Positions 1 to 8,625 of a stretch of DNA of 47,830 nucleotides are shown here, in pieces. The notes under the pieces were generated by a model. The model saw only the letters and a list, made by a program, of their open reading frames with translations, was not told the DNA's origin and ran no database searches. Each line of letters opens with the position of its first letter. The stretch's first letter is position 1. Position numbers and translations under genes: made by a program. This DNA is from Leisingera sp. JC1 (GTDB taxonomy: Bacteria > Pseudomonadota > Alphaproteobacteria > Rhodobacterales > Rhodobacteraceae). Where the stretch lies: the NCBI RefSeq assembly GCF_001679925.1, contig NZ_LYUZ01000125.1, forward strand, positions 30,281-78,110. The letters are read 5' to 3'.

Positions 1-1123
1 CCTGCCCCGCCACGATGGCCGAGAACATCAGCAGCGCCGACAGGCCGATGCTGGCATCCGCCATCAGGGTTTCGTTGAACAGCGACTGGGTAGCGCTCAT
101 CAGCACCCGGCTGCCGGGGACCAGGATCAGAATGCCCTGCACGATGTAGATGGCGCCGGTCAGGTTCAGCGTCTTGGCGAGCCAGGTGCCATAGAGGGTG
201 ATACACATGGCGGTGACCCAGGTGCCGACGATCCAGCCGCCGCCAAAACCCAGGTAGAGCGGCCCCCACATGCCCAGCACGGTGACCGGCAGCGCCCGCA
301 GGATATCTGCCAGCCGTGCGTTGAAGATCACCCCGATCGAAAACGACAGCGCAGGCAGCGCCAGATAGGGCATCCACCACAGGACGCCGTTCACGTTCTC
401 CACATGCGGTGTTGCCCCCCACAGCGCGGCGCCGATACTGACGCCGATGTAGATGCCGATGAACAGTTTCATCAGCACAAAAATCGACTGGGCAAACAGG
501 CTGGAGCCGGAGATCACGTCGTTGAAGGCGAGGCATTCCAGCGAGTTGGCAATCGACAGTCCTGGCACGAACAGCACGATGGCAGCGATGCAGGTGCCCC
601 AGACCGGCACCTCCACCCCCATGCTGCTGACCAGCGATACGGTAAGGCCCGCAACCAGCGCCGACAGGAATTCGACCAGGATCACCCGGTCGCCGCGGCA
701 GAACAGCTGGCACAGCCAGACCAGAAAGCCCAGCACCGCTGACAGCGCAATGGTGGTCAGCGCGCTGCCGATCAGGGTCAGGAAGGCAGGCGGGATCGCG
801 ATATTGGCAAGCATGATCAGCCAGCCGGGATAACGGCCCGGCTCCTCAATCCCCGGGTCCTCCACCGCGTTGATGCGGATGATGGTGCGGGCCAGCAGGC
901 TGAGATTGATCTGCGCGGGCTCCAGCCGGCGGATGATGAACTGGTTGTCCTCGTCCGGGAACTGGCAGGAGATCGAGGTGGGCGTGGCCTGCACGATCAC
1001 GTTGATGCCCTGTTTGCGGGCATAAAACTGCAGGTATTTTTCGATCTTGTAAGGCGCACAGCCGCTGCGGTGCAGGGTTTCGCCGGTGTCGGCGATATTG
1101 CGGAGCTGAGAGAGCGGAGCCAT
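1..1123 (-). CDS. Threonine/serine exporter family (ThrE-type) membrane protein, 3' end outside the window
   Basis: The reading frame runs on the minus strand from an ATG at 1123 to the window edge without a stop, so about 374 N-terminal residues are seen. A soluble N-terminal part of about 115 residues (the ThrE/DUF1212 region, starting MAPLSQLRNIADTGETLHRSG) is followed by a long run of hydrophobic segments. This is the usual order of ThrE proteins: a periplasmic or cytosolic hydrolase-like domain, then about ten membrane helices. The family exports L-threonine and L-serine across the inner membrane by proton antiport. It is divergent from the M48 gene, with 150 bp between the starts. Family assignment is from overall pattern; substrate is inferred from the family. 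Confidence 0.8.
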   Translation of the reverse strand, partial: MAPLSQLRNIADTGETLHRSGCAPYKIEKYLQFYARKQGINVIVQATPTSISCQFPDEDNQFIIRRLEPAQINLSLLARTIIRINAVEDPGIEEPGRYPGWLIMLANIAIPPAFLTLIGSALTTIALSAVLGFLVWLCQLFCRGDRVILVEFLSALVAGLTVSLVSSMGVEVPVWGTCIAAIVLFVPGLSIANSLECLAFNDVISGSSLFAQSIFVLMKLFIGIYIGVSIGAALWGATPHVENVNGVLWWMPYLALPALSFSIGVIFNARLADILRALPVTVLGMWGPLYLGFGGGWIVGTWVTAMCITLYGTWLAKTLNLTGAIYIVQGILILVPGSRVLMSATQSLFNETLMADASIGLSALLMFSAIVAGQ

Positions 1124-1273
1124 GTGCCGGAAGCCGTTGTTATCTGGAGCCTTTGGGAACGCTCCCCTTATAGGATGGATTGCCCGGCAGCGAGTGCGGA
1201 ATTTGCATGGCGGCTTGCACGGAATGCAAGGCTGACCCTTGCTGCTGCCGGGCTTTCCGCCCATATCTGTGCC

Positions 1274-1960
1274 ATGCTGCGCCTACTTCCCATTCTGCTG
1301 GCCGTTGCCTATGGCCTTGTCATGTACCGGATCTCGATCTGGCGCACCCACCGGGAGCTGGACCAGCGCTCAACTGAGCTGGCAGACCCCAGGCTGAAGC
1401 AGCTGACCGACCGGCTGGCGGCAGCGCTGAACGTGGCCCGCATCCCGGTCCATATCTACGAGGTCGACCCGGTCAACGGGCTGGCCGCACCTGACGGGCG
1501 GATCTTCATCACCCGCGGGTTTTACCGCAAATACCAGAATGGCGAGGTCAGCGCCGAGGAAATGGCGAGCGTCATTGCGCATGAACTGGGCCATGTGGCG
1601 CTGGGGCACGCGAAGAAGCGGATGATCGACTTCTCCGGCCAGAACGCGCTGCGCACCGCGCTGATGATGATCCTGGGCCGCTACATCCCCTTTATCGGGC
1701 CGTGGATTGCCGGGGTGCTGACATCGCTGCTGGCGGCACGGCTGTCGCGCGGCGATGAGTATGAGGCGGATGAATACGCCGCCGCGCTGCTGACCAAGGC
1801 GGGCATCGGCCTGGCGCCGCAGAAAAGCCTGTTTGCCAAGCTAGAGGAGCTGACCCAGCAACGCGCCGGCATGGCACCAGCCTGGCTGATGAGCCATCCC
1901 AAGACGGACGAGCGCATCGCCGCGCTGGAGCGGCTGGAAGACAAATGGGCCAAGGGCTGA
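1274..1960 (+). CDS. Small membrane-anchored M48 family metallopeptidase
   Basis: The protein has 228 residues. One N-terminal membrane segment (residues 1-18) is followed by an M48 peptidase domain. The zinc motif HELGH is at residues 103-107, inside IAHELGHVALGHAKK, and the third ligand is probably the glutamate of GDEYEADEYAA. A second hydrophobic hairpin lies between them (around IPFIGPWIAGVLTSLLAA). The start was set at 1274 because the residues that follow form a clean membrane anchor. The frame is open further upstream, but that part lies over the start of the divergent exporter gene and does not look like protein. M48 enzymes cut membrane or misfolded envelope proteins; the substrate here is unknown. 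A composite 3' element follows directly. Confidence 0.85.
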   Translation: MLRLLPILLAVAYGLVMYRISIWRTHRELDQRSTELADPRLKQLTDRLAAALNVARIPVHIYEVDPVNGLAAPDGRIFITRGFYRKYQNGEVSAEEMASVIAHELGHVALGHAKKRMIDFSGQNALRTALMMILGRYIPFIGPWIAGVLTSLLAARLSRGDEYEADEYAAALLTKAGIGLAPQKSLFAKLEELTQQRAGMAPAWLMSHPKTDERIAALERLEDKWAKG

Positions 1961-1980
1961 GCCTGCTGGCAGGCCGGGAT

Positions 1981-2030
1981 TGAGGGGCTCGCCCCTCAAA
2001 CTCCCCGGAGCATTTTCACAAAGAAGAAGA
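1981..2030 (+). repeat. Composite 3'-end element, copy 1 (hairpin plus CCCCGGAG...AAAGAAGAAG)
   Basis: A perfect 8-bp hairpin TGAGGGGC-TC-GCCCCTCA (1981-1998) is followed by CCCCGGAGCATTT, four bases, and AAAGAAGAAG. Two more copies lie downstream of dctM (10941-11004, minus strand) and of the DsbA-like gene (38247-38289). In all three the hairpin and tail follow a gene in the same orientation, so the element probably acts at transcript 3' ends. This copy also encodes the last residues of the convergent PIN gene. Confidence 0.6.
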
Positions 2031-2564
2031 GAGCGCCTTGGCGAGCCGCGGCAGGCGGGCTTTCTTGAGCAGCGGACGGATCTCCCAGCTGCCGCCGGAC
2101 AGGCGGTTGGCTTCGGCCAGAACCTCTGCCCCCAGCGCCTCCATGCCTGAGCTGTCCTGCAGCCAGAAGCCATAAAGCAGCTCGTCCGGGCCGAGGCGCT
2201 GCAGGCCTTCCTCTGCCAATGTGTGGCGGGGGAAGTCCTTGTTGTTGACGGTAACGATAGCGTCGGCGTGGCCAGCGATGGCGGCGGCCAGCACATGAGT
2301 GTCGGCGCTGTCAGGCAGCCAGAGACGCGCCTCGACGCCCGGTGCGGCGGGGACTTCAGCCTTGGGCCACCCGGCGCGGACTAGGGCGATCTCCGCCTTG
2401 GCCTGCGCCGCGCCCGCGGGGCCGAGTTTCAGCGCCGCGCGTTCCCACTCGCCCAGGATCCGGGCGGACCAGAGAGGGGTGAAATGGCCGAGGCGCGCCG
2501 CGCCCAGCAGCATCTCCCGCATCACTGTCGGGTAGAGGACGCAGGTATCGAGGAGCAGCTTCAC
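2016..2564 (-). CDS. PIN domain protein (VapC-like ribonuclease fold), no antitoxin seen
   Basis: The protein has 182 residues with a GTG start at 2564, chosen because it lies 5 bp after the stop of the RlmI-like gene and gives the typical PIN opening VKLLLDTCVLYP. Acidic residues expected for the metal site are visible: Asp in LLLDTC, Glu in LGEWERAA, and Asp residues in DSADTHVLAAAI and NNKDFP. PIN proteins are Mg-dependent ribonucleases, often toxins. No small antitoxin gene precedes it; instead it is coupled to an rRNA methyltransferase gene, so a role in RNA processing is as likely as toxicity. The last residues (ALSSSL) are encoded by the convergent 3' element. Confidence 0.75.
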   Translation of the reverse strand: MKLLLDTCVLYPTVMREMLLGAARLGHFTPLWSARILGEWERAALKLGPAGAAQAKAEIALVRAGWPKAEVPAAPGVEARLWLPDSADTHVLAAAIAGHADAIVTVNNKDFPRHTLAEEGLQRLGPDELLYGFWLQDSSGMEALGAEVLAEANRLSGGSWEIRPLLKKARLPRLAKALSSSL

Positions 2565-2569
2565 CCGCG

Positions 2570-3784
2570 TCAGTCCAGCCGGAAGAACACGGCTTTCAGA
2601 TAGCCGCTTTCGGCCAGCTGGGGCAGTTGCGGGTGGTCGGGGCCTGCATATCCGGTGTGGATGAGCGCCGCCCGGCGGCCGCCCTTGCCGATGCCGCGAG
2701 CCGAGGCGTTGCGGAAACGGGTAAGGTCGGCGGCGTGCGAGCAAGAGCAGAGGCCCAGGTAGCCGCCGGGTTTGATCAGCGGAGCGGCCAGTTTGGCGAC
2801 GCGCTCATAAGCGCGCAGCCCGGCTTCCAGCGCCTGTTTCGAGGGCGCAAAGGCGGGCGGGTCGCAGATGACGACGTCAAAGGTCTCGCCCTCTTCCCCC
2901 AGCGCCGTCAGCACGTCGAAGGCATCGCCCTGGCGGGCCGTGAACTTGTCCTTGAACCCGGCAGCTTCAGCACCCTGGGCGGCCAGTTCCAGCGCCGCGG
3001 CGGAACCGTCGACGCAGGTGGCTGCCCCGGCACCGCCTGCCAGCATCGCAAGACCAAAGCCGCCGACGTGGGAAAACACGTCCAGCACCTTGGCGCCCGG
3101 CGCGGTCAGGCGGGCGGCAAAGGCATGGTTTTCGCGCTGGTCGAAGAACAGCCCGGTTTTCTGGCCGCCGGTGAGGTCGGCCATATAGGTGGCGCCGTTC
3201 ATCTGTACCGGCACCGGCGCAGCGGGGGCCGCGCCCAGCAGGGTCTGGTTCACATCATCCAGCCCTTCCAGCCCGCGGGTTCGGCCTGAGGCGTTTTTCA
3301 GGATCACCTCTGCGCCGGTCACCTCGGCCAAAGCGGCGGCGAGCATGTCCAGATGCGCCTCGGCCCAGGCGGCGTTGGGCTGCACCACGCAAGCGGCGCC
3401 GAAGCGGTCGATCACCACGCCGGGCAGACCATCGGATTCGGCGTGCACCAGCCGGTAGAACGGCGCGTCATACAGGCGTTCGCGCATCTCCAGCGCACGC
3501 GACAGGCGGGCGGCAAACCACGCCTGATCAATCACCGCTTCCGGGTCGCGGTCCAGCATCCGGGCGATGATCTTGCTTTCGGGATTGACCGAGACCAGCC
3601 CCAGCGGGCGCTGCGCCTCATCCTCCAGCACCGCCAGGGTGCCGGGCGCCAGCTTGCGGGTGCGGCGGTCGGTCACCAGTTCATTGGCATAAACCCAAGG
3701 GAACCCGTGCCAGATGGCGCGGGCGTTCGATTTGGGTTTCATTTTAACGCGGGGGCGCTGGAGCGCATCGGAGGAGGCTGTCAT
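2570..3784 (-). CDS. Class I SAM-dependent rRNA methyltransferase, RlmI family
   Basis: The protein has 404 residues and the domain order of RlmI/RlmK methyltransferases: an N-terminal PUA-like RNA-binding domain (about 10-95, with AIWHGFPWVYANEL), a linker domain, and a Rossmann methyltransferase domain. Motif I is VLDVFSHVGGFG; the catalytic region has ICDPPAFAPSKQ near residue 306 and LCSCSHA near the C-terminus. RlmI makes m5C1962 in 23S rRNA in E. coli, and this protein probably modifies 23S rRNA using the cysteine in CSCSH. It is followed 5 bp later by the PIN gene, suggesting co-transcription. The exact target base is inferred, so no symbol is given. Confidence 0.85.
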   Translation of the reverse strand: MTASSDALQRPRVKMKPKSNARAIWHGFPWVYANELVTDRRTRKLAPGTLAVLEDEAQRPLGLVSVNPESKIIARMLDRDPEAVIDQAWFAARLSRALEMRERLYDAPFYRLVHAESDGLPGVVIDRFGAACVVQPNAAWAEAHLDMLAAALAEVTGAEVILKNASGRTRGLEGLDDVNQTLLGAAPAAPVPVQMNGATYMADLTGGQKTGLFFDQRENHAFAARLTAPGAKVLDVFSHVGGFGLAMLAGGAGAATCVDGSAAALELAAQGAEAAGFKDKFTARQGDAFDVLTALGEEGETFDVVICDPPAFAPSKQALEAGLRAYERVAKLAAPLIKPGGYLGLCSCSHAADLTRFRNASARGIGKGGRRAALIHTGYAGPDHPQLPQLAESGYLKAVFFRLD

Positions 3785-3935
3785 GGGGTCCTCTTAGCGG
3801 TAAGCCCGGGACAGGAAAAGAGGCCGCGTGGCCCCGCCCGCATGACGGTGTTGCCACGCAGCCCCCTGCTGACCGCCCCCTGCCGGTGCGACATTGGCAA
3901 GAACCTGTGGTAACCTTGCGGCAGGAGGAGCCGCC

Positions 3936-5069
3936 ATGAGCACAACCGCAAGAGTTCTTCTTGGCACCACCAAGGGCGCCTTTGTCCTGACACCGGACGG
4001 CAAGGACTGGTCTGTCAGCGGCCCCCACTGCGATGGCTGGTGCATTAACCACGTGATCGGTGATCCGGAAAACGGCATTCTGTGGGCCGGCGGCGGCGGC
4101 GACTGGCCGGGCGCCGGGGTCTGGCGCTCCGCGGATGGCGAGGCATGGGAGCTGTGCAAACTGTCCAATGGCCAGATAGATGAATGGGCGGCCGCGGACC
4201 CTGAAACGGCGGCCTTCTTCAACTGGGAACCGGTTGAGGTGCCTTTTGACGATCTCAAGTCCGTGTGGTCGCTGCACAGCGCGCATGGGGTTCTTTTTGC
4301 GGGGACCAAGCCGGCTGCACTGCTGTCCAGCAGGGATGGCGGCAGGACGTGGGAGAGGAACAGCGCCCTTGATGGCCACCCGTCGCGCGAGAGCTGGAAC
4401 CCAGGTGCGGCCGGGCTGGTTCTGCACACCCTGCTGAGCGATCCGGAAAACGCGGGCAAGCTGTGGCTGGGGATTTCCGCGGCGGGCGTTTTTGCGACTG
4501 AGGATGGCGGCAATAGCTGGGAGCGGCGCAACCGGTTGTCCAATGACACGGTCTGCACGGAGCATCATCACCCCGCAGCACCGCGCAACGGCGAGACCGG
4601 CCACTGCGTGCACAACATGCAGCGCGGCCCCGGCGATCTGCTCTATCAGCAGAACCATCACGGCACCTACCGCAGCAGCGATGGCGGGCGCACCTGGAGT
4701 GACATCACGGATGGGTTGCCCTCCACCTTCGGCTTTCCCATTGCGGTGCATCCGCAGGATCCGGACACGATATGGGTGCTGCCGCTGAACGGCGATGCCG
4801 CCGGTCGGTTTCCGCCGGAGGCCTCGGCGGCAGTTTGGAAGTCCACCGATGGCGGAGAGACGTGGCAGGCCAAACGCGAAGGGCTGCCGCAAGGCGCGTG
4901 TTTCTTCACCGTGCTGCGCCAGGCCATGGCCACCGATGCGCAGGCAGGGGTCTATTTCGGCACCAACTCCGGCTCAGTCTTTGCCAGTTTCGATGCAGGT
5001 GAAAGCTGGTCGGAAATCGCCCGGCACCTGCCGACGATCCTGTCTGTTGAAACACTTAGCCGCACGTAG
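3936..5069 (+). CDS. BNR/Asp-box repeat beta-propeller protein (sialidase/VPS10-like repeats)
   Basis: The protein has 377 residues. The start at 3936 has a strong ribosome binding site, GCAGGAGGAG, ending 5 bp upstream. At least four Asp-box motifs can be read along the chain: SRDGGRTW, TEDGGNSW, SSDGGRTW and STDGGETW, with a fifth weaker one (SFDAGESW) near the end. These mark blades of a beta-propeller like those of sialidases and photosynthesis assembly factors. No signal peptide is visible, so it is probably cytosolic. The Asp-boxes are structural and not catalytic, so an enzyme activity cannot be claimed. It is flanked by minus-strand genes on both sides and looks monocistronic. Confidence 0.8.
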   Translation: MSTTARVLLGTTKGAFVLTPDGKDWSVSGPHCDGWCINHVIGDPENGILWAGGGGDWPGAGVWRSADGEAWELCKLSNGQIDEWAAADPETAAFFNWEPVEVPFDDLKSVWSLHSAHGVLFAGTKPAALLSSRDGGRTWERNSALDGHPSRESWNPGAAGLVLHTLLSDPENAGKLWLGISAAGVFATEDGGNSWERRNRLSNDTVCTEHHHPAAPRNGETGHCVHNMQRGPGDLLYQQNHHGTYRSSDGGRTWSDITDGLPSTFGFPIAVHPQDPDTIWVLPLNGDAAGRFPPEASAAVWKSTDGGETWQAKREGLPQGACFFTVLRQAMATDAQAGVYFGTNSGSVFASFDAGESWSEIARHLPTILSVETLSRT

Positions 5070-5088
5070 CGGCCAGCCAGCCCGGAGC

Positions 5089-5361
5089 CTAGCGCTCGCG
5101 CGAGCGCCAGCCGCCGCGGCGGCGCGGTTTTTCGGCGCCTTGCAGCCCGTCGCGCAGTACCGCGGTCATCGGATGCTCTGGATGGGCATCGCCATAGAGC
5201 TCCAGCAGTGCCTGGATGTCGGCGCGGCTGTCGCGCGCAGCGTCCATACCCAGCGCCCAGTCAAAGAAAATGCTGCGGCACTGGGCATCAGTGATGCCCT
5301 CGATCCGGTAGGATTCGTAGATCAGCCCGCGCGGGTCCTGTTCAGTGCTGCCCGTCTTCAT
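5089..5361 (-). CDS. Conserved small protein of unknown function, overlapping the end of glnE
   Basis: The protein has 90 residues with an ATG at 5361, 20 bp inside the 3' end of glnE. This overlap suggests translational coupling. The first 60 residues are acidic and probably helical (GLIYESYRIEGITDAQCRSIFFDWALG), and the last 20 are strongly basic (KPRRRGGWRSRER). There is no signal peptide, membrane segment or known motif. The overlap with glnE is the main evidence that it is real. A role linked to nitrogen control is only inferred from position. An alternative start 10 codons upstream exists but would lie deeper in glnE. Confidence 0.65.
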   Translation of the reverse strand: MKTGSTEQDPRGLIYESYRIEGITDAQCRSIFFDWALGMDAARDSRADIQALLELYGDAHPEHPMTAVLRDGLQGAEKPRRRGGWRSRER

Positions 5362-8149
5362 CCGCCGCTTCCCTTTCCAAGGTTTCGCCAATCAGCGCTG
5401 CGCAGCGGCTGTAACGGTCCTGCAGTTCCTGCTCCAGCGCATCCAGCCGGTCGAAGCCGGTGGTGCGGCAGAGGAACTGCGCCCCGCCCTCTCCCAGTGT
5501 TGCGGCGTCCAGCGCCTTGGCAGAAAGCAGCCGGGCTGCGCATTGCACGGACCAGAATAGCCGGTATCCGGCAGTCAGGTATTCCGCATCCGCGTCATTC
5601 AGCCACCCGGCAGCGACAGCGCCCCGAAGACCTGAAGCCACATCGCGGGCGGCGGAAGCAGAGGTGAGCGTGCCCGCCTGCGACAGCAGCTCGATATCCA
5701 TCATCCGCCCTGATCCGTTCTTGGCGTCCCAGACGCCTGCGGGTGTCTTGGCGGCGGCGAGGCGTTCCCGCATCTGCGCCACCTCGCGCAACACCTTGCC
5801 GCTGTCGCGCGGCTCTAACAGGAAGCCCGTTCGGAATTCCTCGATTTCGGTGGTCAGGCTGCGGTCGCCAGCAATGGTGCGGGCGCGGGTGAGGGCCAGA
5901 TGCTCCCAGACCCAGGCCTCGTTCTGCTGGTACAGGGTGAAGCCTGCAAAGCTGACAGCGACGGGACCTTGTGTGCCCGACGGGCGCAGGCGCATGTCGA
6001 CCTCATAGAGGCGGCCCTGCGCCATCGGGGCCGACAGCGCGGTCACAAAGGCCTGGGTCAGGCGCGCGTAATAGGGGCGCGTGGCCAGCGGGCGCTTGCC
6101 ATCGGACATTTCCACACCTGCGGGGTCGTAAATCACGATCAGGTCGAGGTCGGACTGCGCGTTGATCTGCCCGGCCCCCATCGAGCCCATTGCCAGCACT
6201 GCGGCGCCGCGGCCGGGCGGGGGCCCGTGCTTCTTCGAGAACTGCGCCACAACCTCCGGCGCGATCCCGGCAATCACCACCTCTGCCAGCTCAGCATACT
6301 GGGCGCCTGCCTGGTGGCCGTCGATCAGCCCGCGCAGATGGTGCACACCGATCCGGAAGTGCCACTCCTTGCACCAGCGCCGGGTGGCGTCGAGGCGGGT
6401 TTCGTAGTCGTCTTCCTGCTCCAGCCGCGCTTTCAGTTCCGCCTTCAGTTTTTCCGCCCCAGGCCATGGGTCGAAGAAGGAGCCGCCGATCACCGCATCA
6501 AAGACGGCAGAATTGCGCGAAAGGAAGCTGGCCAGATCGCCTGAGGTACCCGCGATATCAATCAGCAGGTCGATGAGTTGCGGGTTCGCGCCGAACAATG
6601 AAAACAGCTGCACCCCAGCCGGCAGCCCGGCCAGGAAGCCATCCAGGGCCAGCAGGGTCTCGGCTGGCTTGGCCGTCTTGGCCACGCGGGCCAGCAGCTC
6701 CGGCTTCAATCCTTCGAAGATCCGCGCGCCGCGTGATGAGCGCAGCGCTGGATAGGTGGGCCATCGGGCAATGATGGCGCCATCAAGTTCCGCCGTCTCC
6801 TCTGCCAAAGGCGCAGGCGCCGGTGCGGCGCCAGGGGAGAAGAACCCCTCGGTCAGCTCATGCACCTCTTCCAGGCGGCTCCGTATTTCGGATTGCAGCT
6901 CTGCCGGGTCGCGGTCCATCAGGCAGGCGATGCGGGAAATGCCGTCCTCCGACTTGGGCATCTTGTGGGTCTGGGCATCATGCACCATCTGGATGCGGTG
7001 CTCGACCTCCCGGTGGGCGCGGTAATGGGCAGTCAGGATCTCTGCCGCTTCCGGCGGTACCCAGCCCTTGCCTGCCAGTGCCGCCAGCCCCTCCACCGTG
7101 CCGCGCAGGCGCAGATCCTCGTCGCGCCCCCCCGCGATCAGCTGGCGGGTCTGGGTGAAAAACTCGATCTCGCGGATGCCGCCGCGGCCCAGTTTCATGT
7201 CGTGGCCCGGCACGTGCAGGGCACCGCCAGTGCCCTTGTTCTCGCGGATGCGCAGGCGGATGTCATGGGCGTCCTGGATCGCGGCAAAGTCCAGGTGCCG
7301 CCGCCACACGAAGGGACGCAGGGTGTTCAGGAACCGCTCCCCCGCCGCGATGTCGCCTGCGCAGGGGCGCGCCTTGATATAGGCGGCTCGCTCCCAGGTG
7401 CGGCCCAGGCTTTCGTAATACCGCTCCGCCGCTTCCATCGCCAGGCAGACGGGCGTGACCGCCGGGTCCGGACGCAGCCGCAGGTCGGTGCGGAACACAT
7501 AGCCGTCGCCGGTGCGGTCGCTGAGCGCGGCGCACATGTTCTTGGTCGCGCGCACCATGCCCTGGCGCGCCTCGTAGAAATCATCCGGGTCAAAGCGGGT
7601 TTCGTCGAACAGGCAGATGAGGTCGATGTCGGAGCTGTAGTTCAGCTCATGCGCACCCATCTTGCCCATCGCCAGGATAGTGAGCCCCCCCGCGGTCTCC
7701 ACGTCGTCCTCCGTGAGGCCGGGCAGTTTCTTGCGGCGGATCAGATTGGCGATCTCCGCCTTGATCGCCACATCTGCGCACAGCGCGCCGAAATCGGTGA
7801 GTGCGCCGGTCACCCGCTCCAGGGTCCAGCCGCCCGAGAGATCGCAGAGCGCTGTCAGCAGAGCCAGCCGCCGCTTGGCCTGGCGCAGGCCCGGTTTCAG
7901 CTGCGCCGTCTCCAGCGCGCGGCAGTCCGCAAAGACCTGCTGCAACGCGGCCTGCGGATCGTGCAGCGCTTCCGGCAGCCAGCCTGCTTCGCGATCCGTC
8001 AGTTCCTTGAGGTACGGGCTGGAGCCGCAGGCGCCGGCAACCAGCTCTGCCAGTTCGCCGGACAATTCCGGGACCAGTGCACGCGCCTCTGCGCCAAGCT
8101 CCGGGTCATAAGGGCGGGGAATGCGGGAGATCGTCAGGCCAGTCGTCAT
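5342..8149 (-). CDS. glnE: Bifunctional glutamine synthetase adenylyltransferase/adenylyl-removing enzyme GlnE
   Basis: The protein has 935 residues, normal for GlnE. It carries two nucleotidyltransferase domains, each followed by a helical domain. The N-terminal one (adenylyl removal by phosphorolysis) has GKMGAHELNYSSDIDL near residues 162-177. The C-terminal one (AMP transfer) has GSMGAGQINAQSDLDL near residue 650. GlnE adds or removes AMP on glutamine synthetase in response to PII and glutamine. The ATG at 8149 was chosen over a GTG at 8209, because the 20 extra residues do not resemble the family start; the ribosome binding site is weak at both. A small gene overlaps its 3' end. Confidence 0.97.
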   Translation of the reverse strand: MTTGLTISRIPRPYDPELGAEARALVPELSGELAELVAGACGSSPYLKELTDREAGWLPEALHDPQAALQQVFADCRALETAQLKPGLRQAKRRLALLTALCDLSGGWTLERVTGALTDFGALCADVAIKAEIANLIRRKKLPGLTEDDVETAGGLTILAMGKMGAHELNYSSDIDLICLFDETRFDPDDFYEARQGMVRATKNMCAALSDRTGDGYVFRTDLRLRPDPAVTPVCLAMEAAERYYESLGRTWERAAYIKARPCAGDIAAGERFLNTLRPFVWRRHLDFAAIQDAHDIRLRIRENKGTGGALHVPGHDMKLGRGGIREIEFFTQTRQLIAGGRDEDLRLRGTVEGLAALAGKGWVPPEAAEILTAHYRAHREVEHRIQMVHDAQTHKMPKSEDGISRIACLMDRDPAELQSEIRSRLEEVHELTEGFFSPGAAPAPAPLAEETAELDGAIIARWPTYPALRSSRGARIFEGLKPELLARVAKTAKPAETLLALDGFLAGLPAGVQLFSLFGANPQLIDLLIDIAGTSGDLASFLSRNSAVFDAVIGGSFFDPWPGAEKLKAELKARLEQEDDYETRLDATRRWCKEWHFRIGVHHLRGLIDGHQAGAQYAELAEVVIAGIAPEVVAQFSKKHGPPPGRGAAVLAMGSMGAGQINAQSDLDLIVIYDPAGVEMSDGKRPLATRPYYARLTQAFVTALSAPMAQGRLYEVDMRLRPSGTQGPVAVSFAGFTLYQQNEAWVWEHLALTRARTIAGDRSLTTEIEEFRTGFLLEPRDSGKVLREVAQMRERLAAAKTPAGVWDAKNGSGRMMDIELLSQAGTLTSASAARDVASGLRGAVAAGWLNDADAEYLTAGYRLFWSVQCAARLLSAKALDAATLGEGGAQFLCRTTGFDRLDALEQELQDRYSRCAALIGETLEREAADEDGQH

Positions 8150-8255
8150 GGAGCGAGACTGTGCCGCAGGCAGGATGGCGTCAATGGGTGAATTGCCGCG
8201 CTGCCGCACAGGTTTACCAAGGGTCAGGAATACCCGAATAGGTTAAGATTGAGTT

Positions 8256-8270
8256 TTAAGGTAATGTTAA
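8256..8270. promoter_or_regulatory. Candidate CtrA box TTAA-N7-TTAA between glnE and the DUF2852 gene
   Basis: The sequence TTAAGGTAATGTTAA matches the full CtrA consensus exactly. A further TTAA lies at 8243-8246, and the 8-mer CGTTACGG occurs twice just downstream (8271-8278 and 8288-8295). The whole 8150-8625 interval has no convincing gene; it holds this AT-rich cluster and the paired 19-bp sites nearer the DUF2852 gene. Rhodobacterales encode CtrA, but binding here is inferred. Confidence 0.4.
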
Positions 8271-8523
8271 CGTTACGGTTATGCTCCCGTTACGGAGCCA
8301 TTTCGAAGTAAAGAGTGTTTTGTTTTCAAGGGGCGCTTGGATCGGTCCGTGAATTCTTACTGGTTCTCGCAACTGCATTGCAGTGTCGCCCCCGCATCCG
8401 GCCATGTAACCGGAGCATAACCGCGCCTTCCTCTTCCCAGCATTCTCCGCAGCTTCCTGTATGCCCCGACCGCATACGCGGATTTCGCGCCAGGCTGCCG
8501 TTGCTGCGTCTTCCAGCGTGAAA

Positions 8524-8601
8524 ATGTGAAAAAGATTTACATGGGGACTTGAAAGCCCGCGGGCGGCTTCCGATATGCAATCATGTGAAAGGGATTTACA
8601 T
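8524..8601 (+). promoter_or_regulatory. Promoter of the DUF2852 gene flanked by two near-identical 19-bp operators
   Basis: Two copies of an imperfect dyad lie at 8524-8542 (ATGTGAAAAAGATTTACAT) and 8583-8601 (ATGTGAAAGGGATTTACAT), identical at 17 of 19 positions. Between them is a plausible sigma-70 promoter: TTGAAA at 8549-8554, 17 bp, then GATATG at 8572-8577. The upstream copy ends just before the -35 box, and the downstream copy covers the predicted start of transcription, an arrangement expected for repression. The cognate regulator is not identified. Confidence 0.55.
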
Positions 8602-8625
8602 TCACCCGCAACCTGGAGGACCCCG

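Noticed and set aside
2016-3784. Toxin-antitoxin pair
   Set aside because: The PIN gene has no small antitoxin gene before or after it; its coupled partner is an rRNA methyltransferase.
8209-8625. Small genes in the glnE-DUF2852 interval (open frames of 68-158 codons)
   Set aside because: They lack ribosome binding sites and protein-like sequence, and overlap the operator region.
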